Made by a program: the position numbers and the translations under genes. 64,000 nucleotides of DNA from Alphaproteobacteria bacterium CG11_big_fil_rev_8_21_14_0_20_39_49 (GTDB taxonomy: Bacteria; Pseudomonadota; Alphaproteobacteria; Rickettsiales; UBA6187), in assembly GCA_002787635.1 (NCBI GenBank), contig PCXK01000028.1, forward strand, positions 57,909 through 121,908. Reading direction: 5' to 3'. How positions within the stretch are numbered: position 1 is the stretch's first letter; each line of letters starts with the position of its first letter. The notes beneath the pieces are model-generated. The model worked only from the letters and a program-made list of their open reading frames with translations. It had not been told where the DNA came from and did not search any database. Shown one piece after another: positions 25,248-35,523 of the stretch.

Positions 25248-26096
25248 ATGACCGCAAAAAAACAAAATAAACTCAAAAAATTATTAGCAAACCTCAGAAA
25301 GCCGAAGCCTACGGTTGCCGTATTGCGTCTAAGCGGCGTAATAGGTACGGTGGGCATGACTAAAAAAGGTCTTTCACTTGACGAATTAAATGAAGAGATA
25401 GAAAAGGCATTTGAATTGTCGGGGCTTAAAGCAGTTGCTTTGCAGATAAACTCTCCGGGCGGCTCTCCCGTTCAATCTGAATTGATATATAAACGCATAA
25501 GAATGCTGTCGGAAGAAAAGAAAATTCCTGTTTATTCATTTGTAGAAGACGTGGCAGCCTCAGGCGGCTATTGGCTTGCTTGTACAGGCGATGAGATATA
25601 TGCGTCTGAAAGCTCGATAGTGGGCAGCATAGGAGTTATTTCGTCAGGTTTTGGCTTTGTAGAGGCGATTAAGAAGCTCGGCATTGAACGCAGGGTATAT
25701 ACGCAAGGGGAAAATAAGTCTATTTTAGACCCTTTCCAAAAGGAAAACCCTAATGATATTGAGATTTTGAGCAATCTACAAAAAGATGTGCATGAATCAT
25801 TCAAGAATCTGGTTCGCACCCGCCGTGAGGGGAAAATAAAAAAAACCAACGAGAAAAGGCTGTTTAGCGGCGAGTTCTGGAACGGTGTAAAAGGAAAAGA
25901 GCTGGGGCTGATTGATGATATCGGCGACATGCATTCGGTTATAACTGAAAAATACGGTAAGAAGATTAAATTTGAAAAAATATCCAAGCCTCAAGGCTGG
26001 TTAAAGAAAAAATTGACAGGTGCGTCCTTATCCGTAACTGACGGTATTACAAGCTCCATTGCCGAGAAAATTATCTGGAACCGTTTCGGGCATTAG
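25248..26096 (+). CDS. S49 serine peptidase (SppA/SohB-like) lacking a membrane anchor
   Basis: The 282 residues carry the S49 signature QINSPGGSPVQSELIY near 67-81. The catalytic Ser is in DVAASGGYWLA (S105) and the general-base Lys in GENKSILDPFQ (K157), with VGSIGVI between them. The N-terminus is Lys-rich and has no hydrophobic segment, so the protein seems cytosolic or peripheral, unlike classical SppA. The length is close to short-form SppA/SohB. It probably degrades signal peptides or membrane-associated substrates. It is co-transcribed with the aldolase gene. Confidence 0.9.
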   Translation: MTAKKQNKLKKLLANLRKPKPTVAVLRLSGVIGTVGMTKKGLSLDELNEEIEKAFELSGLKAVALQINSPGGSPVQSELIYKRIRMLSEEKKIPVYSFVEDVAASGGYWLACTGDEIYASESSIVGSIGVISSGFGFVEAIKKLGIERRVYTQGENKSILDPFQKENPNDIEILSNLQKDVHESFKNLVRTRREGKIKKTNEKRLFSGEFWNGVKGKELGLIDDIGDMHSVITEKYGKKIKFEKISKPQGWLKKKLTGASLSVTDGITSSIAEKIIWNRFGH

Positions 26097-26227
26097 AATA
26101 ACAGATACCATACATCAGGCATAACATTTATGGTTATTATATGAATAACGGCTAACTCTTTACTTGAAAAACAAGTCTTTTTCGGTTACATATCAAACCC
26201 TAATTATGTATTTAAAGAGTTTTAAAA

Positions 26228-27097
26228 ATGAACGCTGCAAAAACTAAGGCTCCCCTGTCGTTTCAGGGAATGATAATGGCTTTACAACAATTCTGGACAG
26301 AACATGGTTGTATAATATTACAGCCATACCACACCGAGGTTGGAGCAGGAACGTTACACCCTGCAACAGTTTTAAGGGCTTTGGGTTCAGGTTCATGGAA
26401 TGTTGCTTACGTACAGCCTTCAATCAGACCAAAAGACGGTAGATATGGCGAAAATCCCAATAGATTGCAGCATTACTACCAATATCAGGTGGTTTTGAAG
26501 CCCTCCCCTGAAAATTTACAGGAATTATATTTAAAAAGCCTGAAAGAGATAGGCATAGACCCTATGAAGCATGATATCCGCTTTGTTGAAGATGACTGGG
26601 AGAATCCTACGGTAGGAGCATGGGGGCTTGGTTGGGAAGTCTGGTGTGACGGTATGGAAATATCGCAGTTTACCTACATGCAGCAGGTCGGAGGGATTGA
26701 TTGCTTCCCTATTCCCGGTGAGCTTACTTATGGCTTAGAGCGTATTGCCATGTATATTCAGGGCAAAGAAAGCGTTTATGATATATTATGGAATGATGAA
26801 GGCGTTTTATATGGAGATGTGTTTAAGCAAAATGAAAGGGAGTTTTCGGCGTATAACCTTGAATATGCGGATTCCGAGATATTATTCAGGCATTTTGAGG
26901 ATTATGAAAAGGAATGTTTGTCATTAATTGAAAAAAACCTTCCCCTTCCCGCTTATGACTTTGCCTTAAAAGCCGGTCATCATCTTAATCTGCTTGACGC
27001 AAGGGGGGTTATAGGTGTAACAGAGCGTGCAGCTTATATAGGTCGTGTAAGGACTTTGGCAAAGGCATGTTGTGAAAAGTGGGTGGAAAACTGCTAG
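26228..27097 (+). CDS. glyQ: Glycyl-tRNA synthetase alpha subunit
   Basis: The 289 residues are full-length GlyQ, the catalytic subunit of the alpha2beta2 bacterial glycyl-tRNA synthetase. Landmarks are [24 protein letters not shown] (near 19-42), the [20 protein letters not shown] block, and [16 protein letters not shown]. It is normally followed directly by glyS, but panD lies between them here. Confidence 0.98.
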   Translation: MNAAKTKAPLSFQGMIMALQQFWTEHGCIILQPYHTEVGAGTLHPATVLRALGSGSWNVAYVQPSIRPKDGRYGENPNRLQHYYQYQVVLKPSPENLQELYLKSLKEIGIDPMKHDIRFVEDDWENPTVGAWGLGWEVWCDGMEISQFTYMQQVGGIDCFPIPGELTYGLERIAMYIQGKESVYDILWNDEGVLYGDVFKQNEREFSAYNLEYADSEILFRHFEDYEKECLSLIEKNLPLPAYDFALKAGHHLNLLDARGVIGVTERAAYIGRVRTLAKACCEKWVENC

Positions 27098-27107
27098 GGT
27101 ATAAAAA

Positions 27108-27473
27108 ATGATTACAATGTTAAAGGCAAAATTGCACCGAGGTAAGGTTACTGAGGCAGACCTTAATTATGAGGGGTCGATAACCGTTGACCGTGACCTT
27201 TTGGAAGCTGCCGGAATATTAGTTTATGAGCAGGTTGATGTTCTAAATATAAATAACGGCAACAGATTTACTACCTATACGATTCCCGGTGAGAGGGGCA
27301 AAGGCGAAATATGCGTAAATGGAGCGGCTGCAAGGCTTGTCCAAAAAGGTGATTTGGTGATAATCTGTGCATATACTCACATGGAAGAAGCAAAAGCTCG
27401 TAATTTCGAGCCAAGAGTTATCTTATTAGATGAAAATAATAGAGTGAAAAATAATGGCACAATTGCTGCTTGA
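27108..27473 (+). CDS. panD: Aspartate 1-decarboxylase, inserted between glyQ and glyS
   Basis: The 121 residues match PanD, the pyruvoyl enzyme that makes beta-alanine for pantothenate and Co[25 protein letters not shown] contains the self-cleavage Gly-Ser (G23-S24 counting from the first Met). [19 protein letters not shown] is the conserved C-terminal block. The first ATG has AGGG 8 bases upstream and is chosen over the more usual Met three codons later. It lies 10 bp after glyQ and its last 20 bases overlap the glyS start, so the three genes look translationally coupled. This placement is unusual. Confidence 0.95.
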   Translation: MITMLKAKLHRGKVTEADLNYEGSITVDRDLLEAAGILVYEQVDVLNINNGNRFTTYTIPGERGKGEICVNGAAARLVQKGDLVIICAYTHMEEAKARNFEPRVILLDENNRVKNNGTIAA

Positions 27474-29589
27474 ACTATTTAGTGAAGAAATCCCTGCTAG
27501 CCTTCAAATAAAGGCATGTAAGGATTTTGAAGAAGGTATCGGTCAAAAGCTGAATGATTCATCTATTGAGTTTGAGTCGGTAAAGGCTTATTCGACAACA
27601 AGGCGTGTGGCTGTAGTAGTAGAAGGAATCCAAAGAACGCAAAAAACAAGTATTGAAGAACGCAGAGGTCCTAGGGTCGGCTCTCCTGATAAGGCTATTG
27701 AGGGGTTTTTAAGTTCAACGGGTTTAAAGCTAAAAGAATTAGAACAAAGAACGACAGATAAAGGCGATTTTTATTTTGCAGTCATAAAAAAGGAAGGTAA
27801 ATCGGTATCCGATACGCTGGCTAAAGTTTTACAGGATTTTATATCGTCATACACATGGGCTAAGTCAATGTATTGGGGAGAAAATAAGATTCGCTGGATT
27901 CGCCCCCTGCATAATATACTATGCCTGTTCGATGGTGATGTTTTGCCGATACAGTTCGGTCATATAACTTCAAATAACAAAACTTCAGGACATAGATTCT
28001 TAGGTAAAAAGGATATTGAAGTAACTGATTTTTCTGATTATAAGCAAAAATTAAAACAAAATTCGGTTATTTTAGATATCGAAGACCGTAAGGAAATTAT
28101 TTCCAAAAAAATAAACGAGCTTGTAAAATCAGTCGGTTTAAAAGTAAAAGAAGATTCTAAGCTTCTTGAGGAAGTAGCCGGATTGGTTGAGTTTCCCGTT
28201 CCATTGCTTGGCACTATTGAAGAAAAATTTATGTCGGTTCCGCAGGAAGTTTTGATAACTGCAATGCGTTCGCATCAAAAGTATTTTTCCGTAGTTGATG
28301 ATAAGGAGAAAATCGCACCTTATTTTATTACCGTTTCAAACATTAAATCATCTGATGACGGCAAGCAGATAATTGAAGGAAATGAAAGGGTTCTAAGAGC
28401 CAGACTGGAAGATGCCAAATTTTTCTGGGATACCGATAGAAGAAACACGCTTGAGTCAAAAATAGAGTCTTTGGGTAAGGTTGTATTCCACGCAAAGCTT
28501 GGCAGTGTTGCACAAAAAGTTGAAAGAATTTCCGAACTTGCAAAGTTCCTTGCCGTTTGGGTTCCCCATGCAAATCTGGTGTTAGTAGAAAGGGCTGCAA
28601 AATTAAGCAAAGCCGATTTAACTACCGAGATGGTTGGCGAATTCCCCGAATTACAAGGCTTAATGGGGAGTTATTACGCTATAGAAAGCAAAGAAGACAA
28701 AGAAGTAGCTGATGCGATAAAAGAGCATTATAAACCCGTAGGACCTAATGATGCCTGCCCGAAAGCCCCTCTAAGCGTGGCTGTGGCAATTGCGGATAAG
28801 ATAGATACTTTAGTGGGATTATTCGCCGTAAATGAAAAGCCGACAGGCTCAAAAGACCCTTATGCATTACGCCGTTCCGCATTAGGCGTGATTCGTCTTA
28901 TTATAGAAAATAAGCTTAATGTTCCTTTGAAGTTATTGATTGAAAAATCAATGTCAAAATATCCTCCGGCATTATTTAAAATAGAATCACAAAATAAAAA
29001 ACGCAAGTTAATACCGGTAGGCGGCAAAAAACGAAATGCTAAGTTCAGGCAGCTTAGGACTACGAAAGAACTGCTTGATTTTATTGCAGATAGATTGCGT
29101 GTCCTGTTAAAAGACAGAAATATCCGTCACGATATAATTCAAGCGGTTTTTGATGACGGGAATGAAGATGATTTAACCCGTTTGGTAGCCAAAGCCGAGG
29201 CTTTGCAGGAGTTTCTTGATAAAGAGGACGGCATAAACCTGCTTGCCGCATATAAAAGGGCTACTAATATAGTATTGGCGGAGGAAAAAAAGGATAACGT
29301 ATCCTATTTTGAAGAGCCTGATGTTGGCTTTTTAGAGGCTCGGGAAGAAAAATCCATATATAAAATATTCAACGAAATAAAGCCGGTTATCAAACAGGCT
29401 TTAAAAGATGATAATTTTGTGCTTGTAATGAAAGAGCTGGCAAAACTTCGCAAGCCTGTTGATGAATTTTTTGATAATGTTACCGTTAACTGTGAAGATA
29501 AGGATGTTAGAAAAAACAGGCTACACCTTCTTTCACAGTTGCGTGAGTTTTTGAATAATGTTGCTAACTTTAGCAAAATAGAGGGTTAG
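27454..29589 (+). CDS. glyS: Glycyl-tRNA synthetase beta subunit
   Basis: The 711 residues match Gly[16 protein letters not shown] at the N-terminus, [10 protein letters not shown], the [25 protein letters not shown] segment near 250-275, an HD-like middle domain, and a C-terminal anticodon-binding region with [15 protein letters not shown]. It binds tRNA for the GlyQ catalytic subunit. Its start lies inside the panD 3' end. Confidence 0.97.
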   Translation: MAQLLLELFSEEIPASLQIKACKDFEEGIGQKLNDSSIEFESVKAYSTTRRVAVVVEGIQRTQKTSIEERRGPRVGSPDKAIEGFLSSTGLKLKELEQRTTDKGDFYFAVIKKEGKSVSDTLAKVLQDFISSYTWAKSMYWGENKIRWIRPLHNILCLFDGDVLPIQFGHITSNNKTSGHRFLGKKDIEVTDFSDYKQKLKQNSVILDIEDRKEIISKKINELVKSVGLKVKEDSKLLEEVAGLVEFPVPLLGTIEEKFMSVPQEVLITAMRSHQKYFSVVDDKEKIAPYFITVSNIKSSDDGKQIIEGNERVLRARLEDAKFFWDTDRRNTLESKIESLGKVVFHAKLGSVAQKVERISELAKFLAVWVPHANLVLVERAAKLSKADLTTEMVGEFPELQGLMGSYYAIESKEDKEVADAIKEHYKPVGPNDACPKAPLSVAVAIADKIDTLVGLFAVNEKPTGSKDPYALRRSALGVIRLIIENKLNVPLKLLIEKSMSKYPPALFKIESQNKKRKLIPVGGKKRNAKFRQLRTTKELLDFIADRLRVLLKDRNIRHDIIQAVFDDGNEDDLTRLVAKAEALQEFLDKEDGINLLAAYKRATNIVLAEEKKDNVSYFEEPDVGFLEAREEKSIYKIFNEIKPVIKQALKDDNFVLVMKELAKLRKPVDEFFDNVTVNCEDKDVRKNRLHLLSQLREFLNNVANFSKIEG

Positions 29590-29637
29590 ACAGCACAAAA
29601 CATCAAAAACGGTACAAAAAAGATAATTTAACCTTGC

Positions 29638-29686
29638 AATAAGACATCTATTGTCTTATTAACGCAAAGCAAAACTTTTAGTTTTG
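29638..29686. promoter_or_regulatory. Two small hairpins just upstream of ppdK
   Basis: A perfect 9-bp inverted repeat (AATAAGACA 29638-29646, TGTCTTATT 29652-29660, loop TCTAT) is followed by a second (CAAAAC / GTTTTG around TTTTA), which ends about 5 bases before the GGAGG ribosome-binding site of ppdK. Together they could form a 5'UTR structure that controls access to the ribosome-binding site, or be an operator; there is no direct evidence for either. Confidence 0.4.
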
Positions 29687-29703
29687 TCGGAGGATTAATT
29701 CTA

Positions 29704-32400
29704 ATGGGTATTACACATATGAATAAATGGGTCTATAATTTTGGAGATGGTTCGGCAGAAGGAAACGCGGGCATGAAAGAATTGCTTGGCGGTAAGGGTG
29801 CTAATCTTGCTGAAATGTGTTCTTTAGGGCTTCCTGTTCCTCCGGGTTTTACAATAACTACCGAAGTTTGTACTGCATATTATGAGAATAACCGTAATTA
29901 CCCTGCCGACCTTGAAATGCAGGTTAATGAGGCTTTAACGAAAATTGAAGACACTTTAGGTAAAAAATTCGGTGATGCACAAAACCCTTTGCTGGTTTCT
30001 GTGCGTTCGGGTGCTAGGGCATCAATGCCCGGTATGATGGATACGGTTTTAAACCTAGGCTTAAATGATGCTACCGTTGAAGGTCTGGCTAAAAAAAGCG
30101 GCAATGAAAGATTTGCCTATGATAGCTACAGACGCTTCATACAGATGTATTCGGATGTAGTTTTAGGTGTTGACCATTATCATTTTGAGGATTTATTAGA
30201 GCAGAAAAAACAGGATAAGGGTGTTTTTCAAGATACCGATCTTGATTCGGAAGATTTAAAGGATTTAGTTTTACAATATAAAAATAAAGTTGAAGAAGAG
30301 ATAAGCAAAGAGTTCCCGCAGGACGTAAACGAGCAGATTTGGGGGGCTATAAATGCGGTGTTCGGCTCATGGATGAACTCACGTGCAAAAACATACAGGC
30401 GACTTAACGAGATTCCTGAAAGCTGGGGAACTGCCGTTAACATTCAGTCGATGGTATTCGGTAATATGGGTAGTGATTGTGCTACGGGAGTTGCCTTTAC
30501 ACGTAATCCGTCAACAGGAGATAATGAGTTTTACGGTGAGTATCTTGTAAATGCACAGGGAGAGGACGTTGTAGCAGGTATAAGAACCCCTCAACAAATA
30601 ACTATTGACGGTAAGAATAAACAAGATAGCGACCTTCCGGCTATGGAAGAAGAGATGAATGACGTTTATAAGGAACTTGTAGATGTTTATAAAAAGCTTG
30701 AAAAGCATTATAAGGATATGCAGGATATTGAGTTTACCGTTCAGGATCGCAAATTATGGATATTACAAACCCGTAACGGAAAAAGAACGGCTGCGGCAGC
30801 TATAAAGATAGCCGTTGATATGGTAAATGAAGGAATTATAAGCAAAGAAGAGGCTATAAGCAGAATTGACCCTGCGTCACTTGACCAGCTATTGCACCCT
30901 ACCCTTGACCCGAAAGCACACCGTAGGGTAATTGACAGAGGGCTTCCGGCTTCTCCGGGGGCTGCATCGGGTGCGGTTGTATTTACCGCTGAAGACGCTG
31001 AAAGAAAAGTGGCTTTAGGCGATAAGGTTATTTTAGTGCGTATCGAAACAAGCCCTGAGGATATTCACGGTATGCATGTTTCAGAGGGTATATTGACCGC
31101 TCGTGGCGGAATGACATCACATGCGGCGGTTGTGGCTCGTGGCATGGGTAAACCTTGTGTATCAGGTGCGGGAGGCATTAGGATAGATTACAAGACTAAA
31201 ACTTTCAAAGCAGGTAATTCGGAAGTGTCCGAAGGTGATATTATTACTATTGACGGCTCTAGCGGAGAGGTTATCTTAGGAAGCGTTCCTACAATTCAGC
31301 CTAATTTGTCAGGTGATTTCAGCCAGATTATGAAATGGGCAGATGATGTACGTGATTTAAAAGTGCGTACTAACGCTGAAACTCCCGAAGATGCGGCTAC
31401 TGCAAGAAAATTCGGTGCCGAGGGTATCGGTCTTTGCCGTACCGAGCATATGTTCTTTGATGCAAGCCGTATTGTTTCAGTACGTGAGATGATATTAGCT
31501 GAAAATGAAAAAGGTCGCCGCAAGGCATTAGCACAATTGCTACCTATGCAGCGAGAAGATTTTGTCGAGCTATTTAATATAATGGAAGGTCTGCCGGTTA
31601 CTATCCGCCTTCTTGACCCTCCTTTGCATGAGTTCTTGCCGCACACTACTTTAGATATGGAAGAAGTTGCAAAATCAATCGGTGTTAGTGTCGATGATGT
31701 AAAAAGGCGTGCGTCACAACTTGCCGAGCATAATCCGATGCTTGGGCATAGAGGATGTCGCTTGGGCATAACTTACCCCGAGATATACGAAATGCAATCA
31801 AGAGCCATTTTTGAGGCTGCCGTTCAGGTAAGTAATGAGGGTACTTCGGTAATTCCTGAAGTTATGATTCCTTTGGCGTTAAGCAAAAAAGAGCTGGAAA
31901 TTTTAAAAGCCGTTATTGTTAAAGCCGCAAATGCCGTATTTGAAGAAACAGGCAAAAAGATTGATTATCTTGTAGGAACTATGATAGAGCTTCCTCGTGC
32001 CGCTTTGAAAGCAAATGAGTTAGCCGAAGAGGCAGAGTTTTTCAGCTTCGGCACTAATGACCTGACCCAAACTACGCTTGGAATTTCACGTGATGATTCG
32101 GCTTCATTTATAGGTGCGTATAAAGAAGCGGGTATTTTTGAGCATGACCCGTTTGTGCGTCTTGACCGAGAAGGTGTCGGTGAGTTGATATCAATTGCTG
32201 CAACACGTGGACGCAAAACCAGAAAAGACATTAAACTCGGTATATGCGGAGAACATGGCGGAAACCCTGATTCTGTGCATTTCTGTCAGGAAATAGGCTT
32301 AGATTATGTTTCTTGCTCCCCTTATCGTGTTCCTATAGCAAGGCTTGCTGCGGCACAGGCCGCTTTGGCAAATAAAGCAAAGGCTAAAAAAGTAGCTTAA
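29704..32400 (+). CDS. ppdK: Pyruvate, phosphate dikinase
   Basis: The 898 residues are full-length PPDK, which interconverts pyruvate, ATP and Pi with PEP, AMP and PPi. The nucleotide-binding domain begins YNFGDGSAEGNAGMKELLGGKGANLAEM. The phosphohistidine is in LTARGGMTSHAAVVARGMGKPCV near 460-482. The PEP/pyruvate barrel ends with FGTNDLTQTTLGISRDD and KLGICGEHGG. A strong GGAGG lies 9-10 bases before the first ATG; a second ATG five codons in is also possible. It allows both PEP formation and PPi-based glycolysis and is common in Rickettsiales. Confidence 0.98.
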   Translation: MGITHMNKWVYNFGDGSAEGNAGMKELLGGKGANLAEMCSLGLPVPPGFTITTEVCTAYYENNRNYPADLEMQVNEALTKIEDTLGKKFGDAQNPLLVSVRSGARASMPGMMDTVLNLGLNDATVEGLAKKSGNERFAYDSYRRFIQMYSDVVLGVDHYHFEDLLEQKKQDKGVFQDTDLDSEDLKDLVLQYKNKVEEEISKEFPQDVNEQIWGAINAVFGSWMNSRAKTYRRLNEIPESWGTAVNIQSMVFGNMGSDCATGVAFTRNPSTGDNEFYGEYLVNAQGEDVVAGIRTPQQITIDGKNKQDSDLPAMEEEMNDVYKELVDVYKKLEKHYKDMQDIEFTVQDRKLWILQTRNGKRTAAAAIKIAVDMVNEGIISKEEAISRIDPASLDQLLHPTLDPKAHRRVIDRGLPASPGAASGAVVFTAEDAERKVALGDKVILVRIETSPEDIHGMHVSEGILTARGGMTSHAAVVARGMGKPCVSGAGGIRIDYKTKTFKAGNSEVSEGDIITIDGSSGEVILGSVPTIQPNLSGDFSQIMKWADDVRDLKVRTNAETPEDAATARKFGAEGIGLCRTEHMFFDASRIVSVREMILAENEKGRRKALAQLLPMQREDFVELFNIMEGLPVTIRLLDPPLHEFLPHTTLDMEEVAKSIGVSVDDVKRRASQLAEHNPMLGHRGCRLGITYPEIYEMQSRAIFEAAVQVSNEGTSVIPEVMIPLALSKKELEILKAVIVKAANAVFEETGKKIDYLVGTMIELPRAALKANELAEEAEFFSFGTNDLTQTTLGISRDDSASFIGAYKEAGIFEHDPFVRLDREGVGELISIAATRGRKTRKDIKLGICGEHGGNPDSVHFCQEIGLDYVSCSPYRVPIARLAAAQAALANKAKAKKVA

Positions 32401-32415
32401 AACTCGTCATACAAT

Positions 32416-32557
32416 TATAGTAATTTAACTTCTCAACAAATTCTGTCATCCCCCGAATTTTCGTAGAAAATTATAGGGGGATCTCATTTAAACTTATTCA
32501 GATCCCCGAACAAGTCGGGGATGACAATTGTAACTCTTGAAAAGTTAAATTACTATA
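32416..32557. repeat. Palindromic element with perfect 16-bp terminal inverted repeats
   Basis: The arms TATAGTAATTTAACTT (32416-32431) and AAGTTAAATTACTATA (32542-32557) are exact inverted copies. Inside, GTCATCCCCCGAATTTTCG and GGGGATGAC arms repeat the core of the element at 12003-12283. It lies between the convergent ends of ppdK and recN and could act as a bidirectional terminator. Confidence 0.85.
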
Positions 32558-32579
32558 TTATACGGTTAGTTTATCATAA

Positions 32580-32650
32580 ATTCTAAATTTATAGGGTAAT
32601 CCCATCGGGATCGCCCTATAGTTTTCTAAAGAAAACTCGGGCGATGACGT
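32580..32650. repeat. Partial palindromic element next to recN
   Basis: TTTATAGGGTAATCCCATCG and GATCGCCCTATAGTTTTC are followed by CGGGCGATGACGTAAAT. The TTATAGGG/CCCTATA and GATGACG pieces match those at 3179-3332 and 12003-12283. It lacks a clear outer inverted repeat and appears to be a diverged copy. Confidence 0.55.
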
Positions 32651-32662
32651 AAATGAATTTTA

Positions 32663-34318
32663 TTAAAGGGAAATTAACTTCTCGGCTGCCGAGCGTGCCT
32701 CGGTAGTAATTTCATCGCCTGCCAGCATACGTGCTATTTCTTCACGTCGTTCATTGTCATTTAATGGGCGTACATTGGTATTTGTCCGGTTTTTCGTTTG
32801 GATTTTTTCTACCTTTAAATGGTAATTACCTTTTGATGCCACTTGCGGCTGGTGGGTTATGGCAAATACCTGTAATTTATTTCCGAGTTTTGCGAGCCTT
32901 TTGCCCACTGCGTCCGCTACCGCACCGCCAATACCCGTATCAACCTCATCAAATATCATGGTAGGAACGGATTTTACATCCGATAAAACTACTTTTAATG
33001 CCAGTACGAATCTTGACAATTCACCGCCTGAGGCGATTTTAGATATAGAAGCAAATGGTGCGCCCGGATTTGTTTTTACAAGAAAGTTTATTTTGTCAAA
33101 ACCTTCCGCTCCCCATCTTTCCTCTGTTTTTTGTTCGATTTCTACTTTTAATTTGGTATTTTCCATTTTTAGCGGGGCAAGTTCTTCCATTAATGCCTTT
33201 TCGATTTTTTTGGCGGCTATTATTCTGGATTTGTTTAATTCTGTAGCTGCCTCAACATATTTTATCTTCGCCGCTGCAACTTCTTTTTCAAGATTGGAGA
33301 TTATTTCATCTTTATTGGCGATTGAGTCCAGTTTTACTTTTACTTGCTCAATATACTCCTCCAAGTTGTCGGAGCTGACATTATGTTTTCTGGCTGCGTC
33401 TTTTAGTGCAAAAAGCCTTTCTTCAATTTCTTCGGGATTTTCTACGGAATCATCAATCTTTGATGCCTCATTATTTAAAAGGTGAATTGCTTCGGTAACT
33501 TCAATAATCGCCCTGTCGATAACCTGTGATATCTCGTCAAATTTAGGGTTAATATCAACCGAGCTTATAAGGGTGTTTTGCACCGACCTTAAGATATTTT
33601 CTACCCCCCCTTCTTCTAGCGAAACAACCGATCTGTTAATCGCCTCAATAGACTTATCCCTGTTTAACAACACGTTACGCTTTAAAGTTAACTCTTCTTC
33701 CAGACCTTTTCTAGGTGATAATGCCTCAAGTTCATGTAGAACGAATTTCAAATATTCTTCGTCAGATGCGGCTTTGGCTTCAGATTCTTTAAGCTCGGTT
33801 AATTTGCTTTTTAAAGTGCTATATTCCTGATATGCATTTTTAGTTTTTGATAATTCTTTATCATTTTTAGCGAATTGATCTAATAAAAAGCGGTGTGTTT
33901 TCGGATTGAGTAAGCCTCTTTGGTCGTGCTGACCGTGTATCTCTATAAGTTGCTGTGCAAAAGTTGAGACAAAACCGGCACTTACCGGGCAATCATTTAT
34001 AAAAGCCTTGCTTTTGCCGTCATCGAATATAACACGCCGCAAAAGAACTTCATCATCTGCATCAATACCTTGCTCGGCAAGCAGGTTTTTTAACAACGGA
34101 TTATCGGAAATGTTAAAACTTGCCGTAACCGAGCCTTGTTTCTCCCCTGCCCTTATTAATGATGTTGAGCTTCTGTTTCCTATGGCAAGCCCTAAAGAGT
34201 CAAGTAATATTGACTTACCGGCTCCTGTTTCTCCTGTTAAAACGCAAAATCCATTATCAAAAGGTATATCCAGTTTGTCGATTAATACTATATTACTTAC
34301 ATATAGATTTGTTAGCAT
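32663..34318 (-). CDS. recN: DNA repair protein RecN
   Basis: The 551 residues form an SMC-like ATPase: Walker A GETGAGKS (29-36), long coiled coils (about 155-370), then the signature KIASGGELSRFVLALK, Walker B TMIFDEVDTGIGG and the ITHQPQVA H-loop. RecN holds broken DNA ends during double-strand break repair. It starts 1 bp after the bamD stop on the minus strand, a pairing common in alphaproteobacteria. Confidence 0.97.
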   Translation of the reverse strand: MLTNLYVSNIVLIDKLDIPFDNGFCVLTGETGAGKSILLDSLGLAIGNRSSTSLIRAGEKQGSVTASFNISDNPLLKNLLAEQGIDADDEVLLRRVIFDDGKSKAFINDCPVSAGFVSTFAQQLIEIHGQHDQRGLLNPKTHRFLLDQFAKNDKELSKTKNAYQEYSTLKSKLTELKESEAKAASDEEYLKFVLHELEALSPRKGLEEELTLKRNVLLNRDKSIEAINRSVVSLEEGGVENILRSVQNTLISSVDINPKFDEISQVIDRAIIEVTEAIHLLNNEASKIDDSVENPEEIEERLFALKDAARKHNVSSDNLEEYIEQVKVKLDSIANKDEIISNLEKEVAAAKIKYVEAATELNKSRIIAAKKIEKALMEELAPLKMENTKLKVEIEQKTEERWGAEGFDKINFLVKTNPGAPFASISKIASGGELSRFVLALKVVLSDVKSVPTMIFDEVDTGIGGAVADAVGKRLAKLGNKLQVFAITHQPQVASKGNYHLKVEKIQTKNRTNTNVRPLNDNERREEIARMLAGDEITTEARSAAEKLISL

Positions 34319-34319
34319 A

Positions 34320-35282
34320 TTATTCTTTGTTCTTTTTATATTTTCTTAAATTTTGCATCCATATTTTTTCTTCTTTATCCCCTTTTACAGTTCCGTCTAT
34401 TTCATCTGAAAGATCTTGTGTATCATCACTTTTCGGACTTGTTTTACTAAATATATCCAAGCTTCCCCAGCTAGAAAAATCGTACCACTTGCCTTTTATA
34501 TCCTTTTGGGCATCGGCAGTAAGCTTCTTACCTTCAAGTATGCGGTAGGTTTTCGCATACCACGGGCTGTCGGGAAAGTTATACCCTAATACCGCACCAT
34601 ATTTTACGGCTTCTTCACGCACTCCGAGTATAGTATAAGCCTCAACTAATCTGTGCAAGGCTTCCGGCACATGTGAGGTTGTTTGATAGTCTTTTATAAC
34701 ATTTTGGAAACGGTTAATTGCAGCTATAGTATTGCCTTGCTTTAAATAAAAACGTCCGACATTTACTTCCTTTCCCGCCAAATGGTCAACTACCAGATCA
34801 AGTTTTAACCTTGCGTCATTTGCATATCTACTATTTGGAAATCTTGATATAACTTCCTGTAGTGCCGAACGGGCATAAATAGAATTGCCCTGATCTTTAT
34901 CTACGGTTGAGATTTGCCTATAAAAGCTTAAAGCTCTCAAATAATATGCATAAGCAACATCTTCGTTACCGGGGTGAAGCTTTGTGAATCTTTCCAGCTT
35001 TAACAATGCATCGTCATATTGCTCATCTTTAAAGCTTGAATATGCAGACATTATTTGTGATTTTGTCGCCCACTTTGAATAAGGATACGTTCTTTCAACT
35101 TCCTCAAACCCTTCAATAGCTTCATCATAATTTCTTCTGTCCAAGTTTGTGATGGCTTTATTGTACATAGCCTCAACGGAAATAACTTCCTCAACTTCAT
35201 CTTTCTTTTTTAAGACAGAACAGGAAGTAATTAAAAATATGCATGCTATTAAAGAAAATATTTTAAAGAAATTCATATCCAT
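34320..35282 (-). CDS. bamD: Outer membrane assembly lipoprotein BamD
   Basis: The 320 residues start with a lipoprotein signal ending LITSC (Cys21). Five TPR-like repeats follow, including YNKAITNLDRRNYDEAIEGFEEVERTYPYSKWA and YARSALQEVISRFPNSRYANDARLKLDLVVDHLAGKEV. BamD is the essential TPR lipoprotein of the BAM complex that folds outer-membrane barrels. About 60 residues of charged C-terminal sequence after the TPRs exceed the E. coli length of about 245. Confidence 0.95.
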   Translation of the reverse strand: MDMNFFKIFSLIACIFLITSCSVLKKKDEVEEVISVEAMYNKAITNLDRRNYDEAIEGFEEVERTYPYSKWATKSQIMSAYSSFKDEQYDDALLKLERFTKLHPGNEDVAYAYYLRALSFYRQISTVDKDQGNSIYARSALQEVISRFPNSRYANDARLKLDLVVDHLAGKEVNVGRFYLKQGNTIAAINRFQNVIKDYQTTSHVPEALHRLVEAYTILGVREEAVKYGAVLGYNFPDSPWYAKTYRILEGKKLTADAQKDIKGKWYDFSSWGSLDIFSKTSPKSDDTQDLSDEIDGTVKGDKEEKIWMQNLRKYKKNKE

Positions 35283-35344
35283 ATGCTCCGCTATGTCTAT
35301 TTTCGTACTAAATTTATTTCAGTACGACAAGTTACACTGATAAA

Positions 35345-35481
35345 GTTCAATAAACATAGATTTTGTCATGCTGAACTTGTTTCAGCATCTCTAACATAAC
35401 AAAGTAGATGCTGAAACAAGTTCAGCATGACAAAAAATAAGAGCTTCAGTGCGATTTTTACAAAATCTATGTTTATTGAAC
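35345..35481. repeat. MITE-like palindrome with perfect 22-bp terminal inverted repeats
   Basis: The termini at 35345-35366 and 35460-35481 are exact inverted copies (GTTCAATAAACATAGATTTT plus two bases). Inside is a second long palindrome whose arms begin GTCATGCTGAACTTGTTTCA and end with its inverse. The AGCTTCAGTGCGATTTTTAC stretch near the right end matches the 1561-1640 copy. It is the best-preserved member of the family and sits upstream of bamD and downstream of ftsY. Confidence 0.9.
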
Positions 35482-35523
35482 ACTCCTTTCACTATAGGAA
35501 ATAACTTAATAATTTCCAGTAAA

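Noticed and set aside
32859..33485. Plus-strand 208-residue ORF
   Set aside because: Antisense to the recN coiled-coil region, which is confidently coding on the minus strand.
35345..35481. Possible intact insertion sequence
   Set aside because: Good terminal inverted repeats, but only 137 bp and no transposase ORF; it can only be a non-autonomous element.
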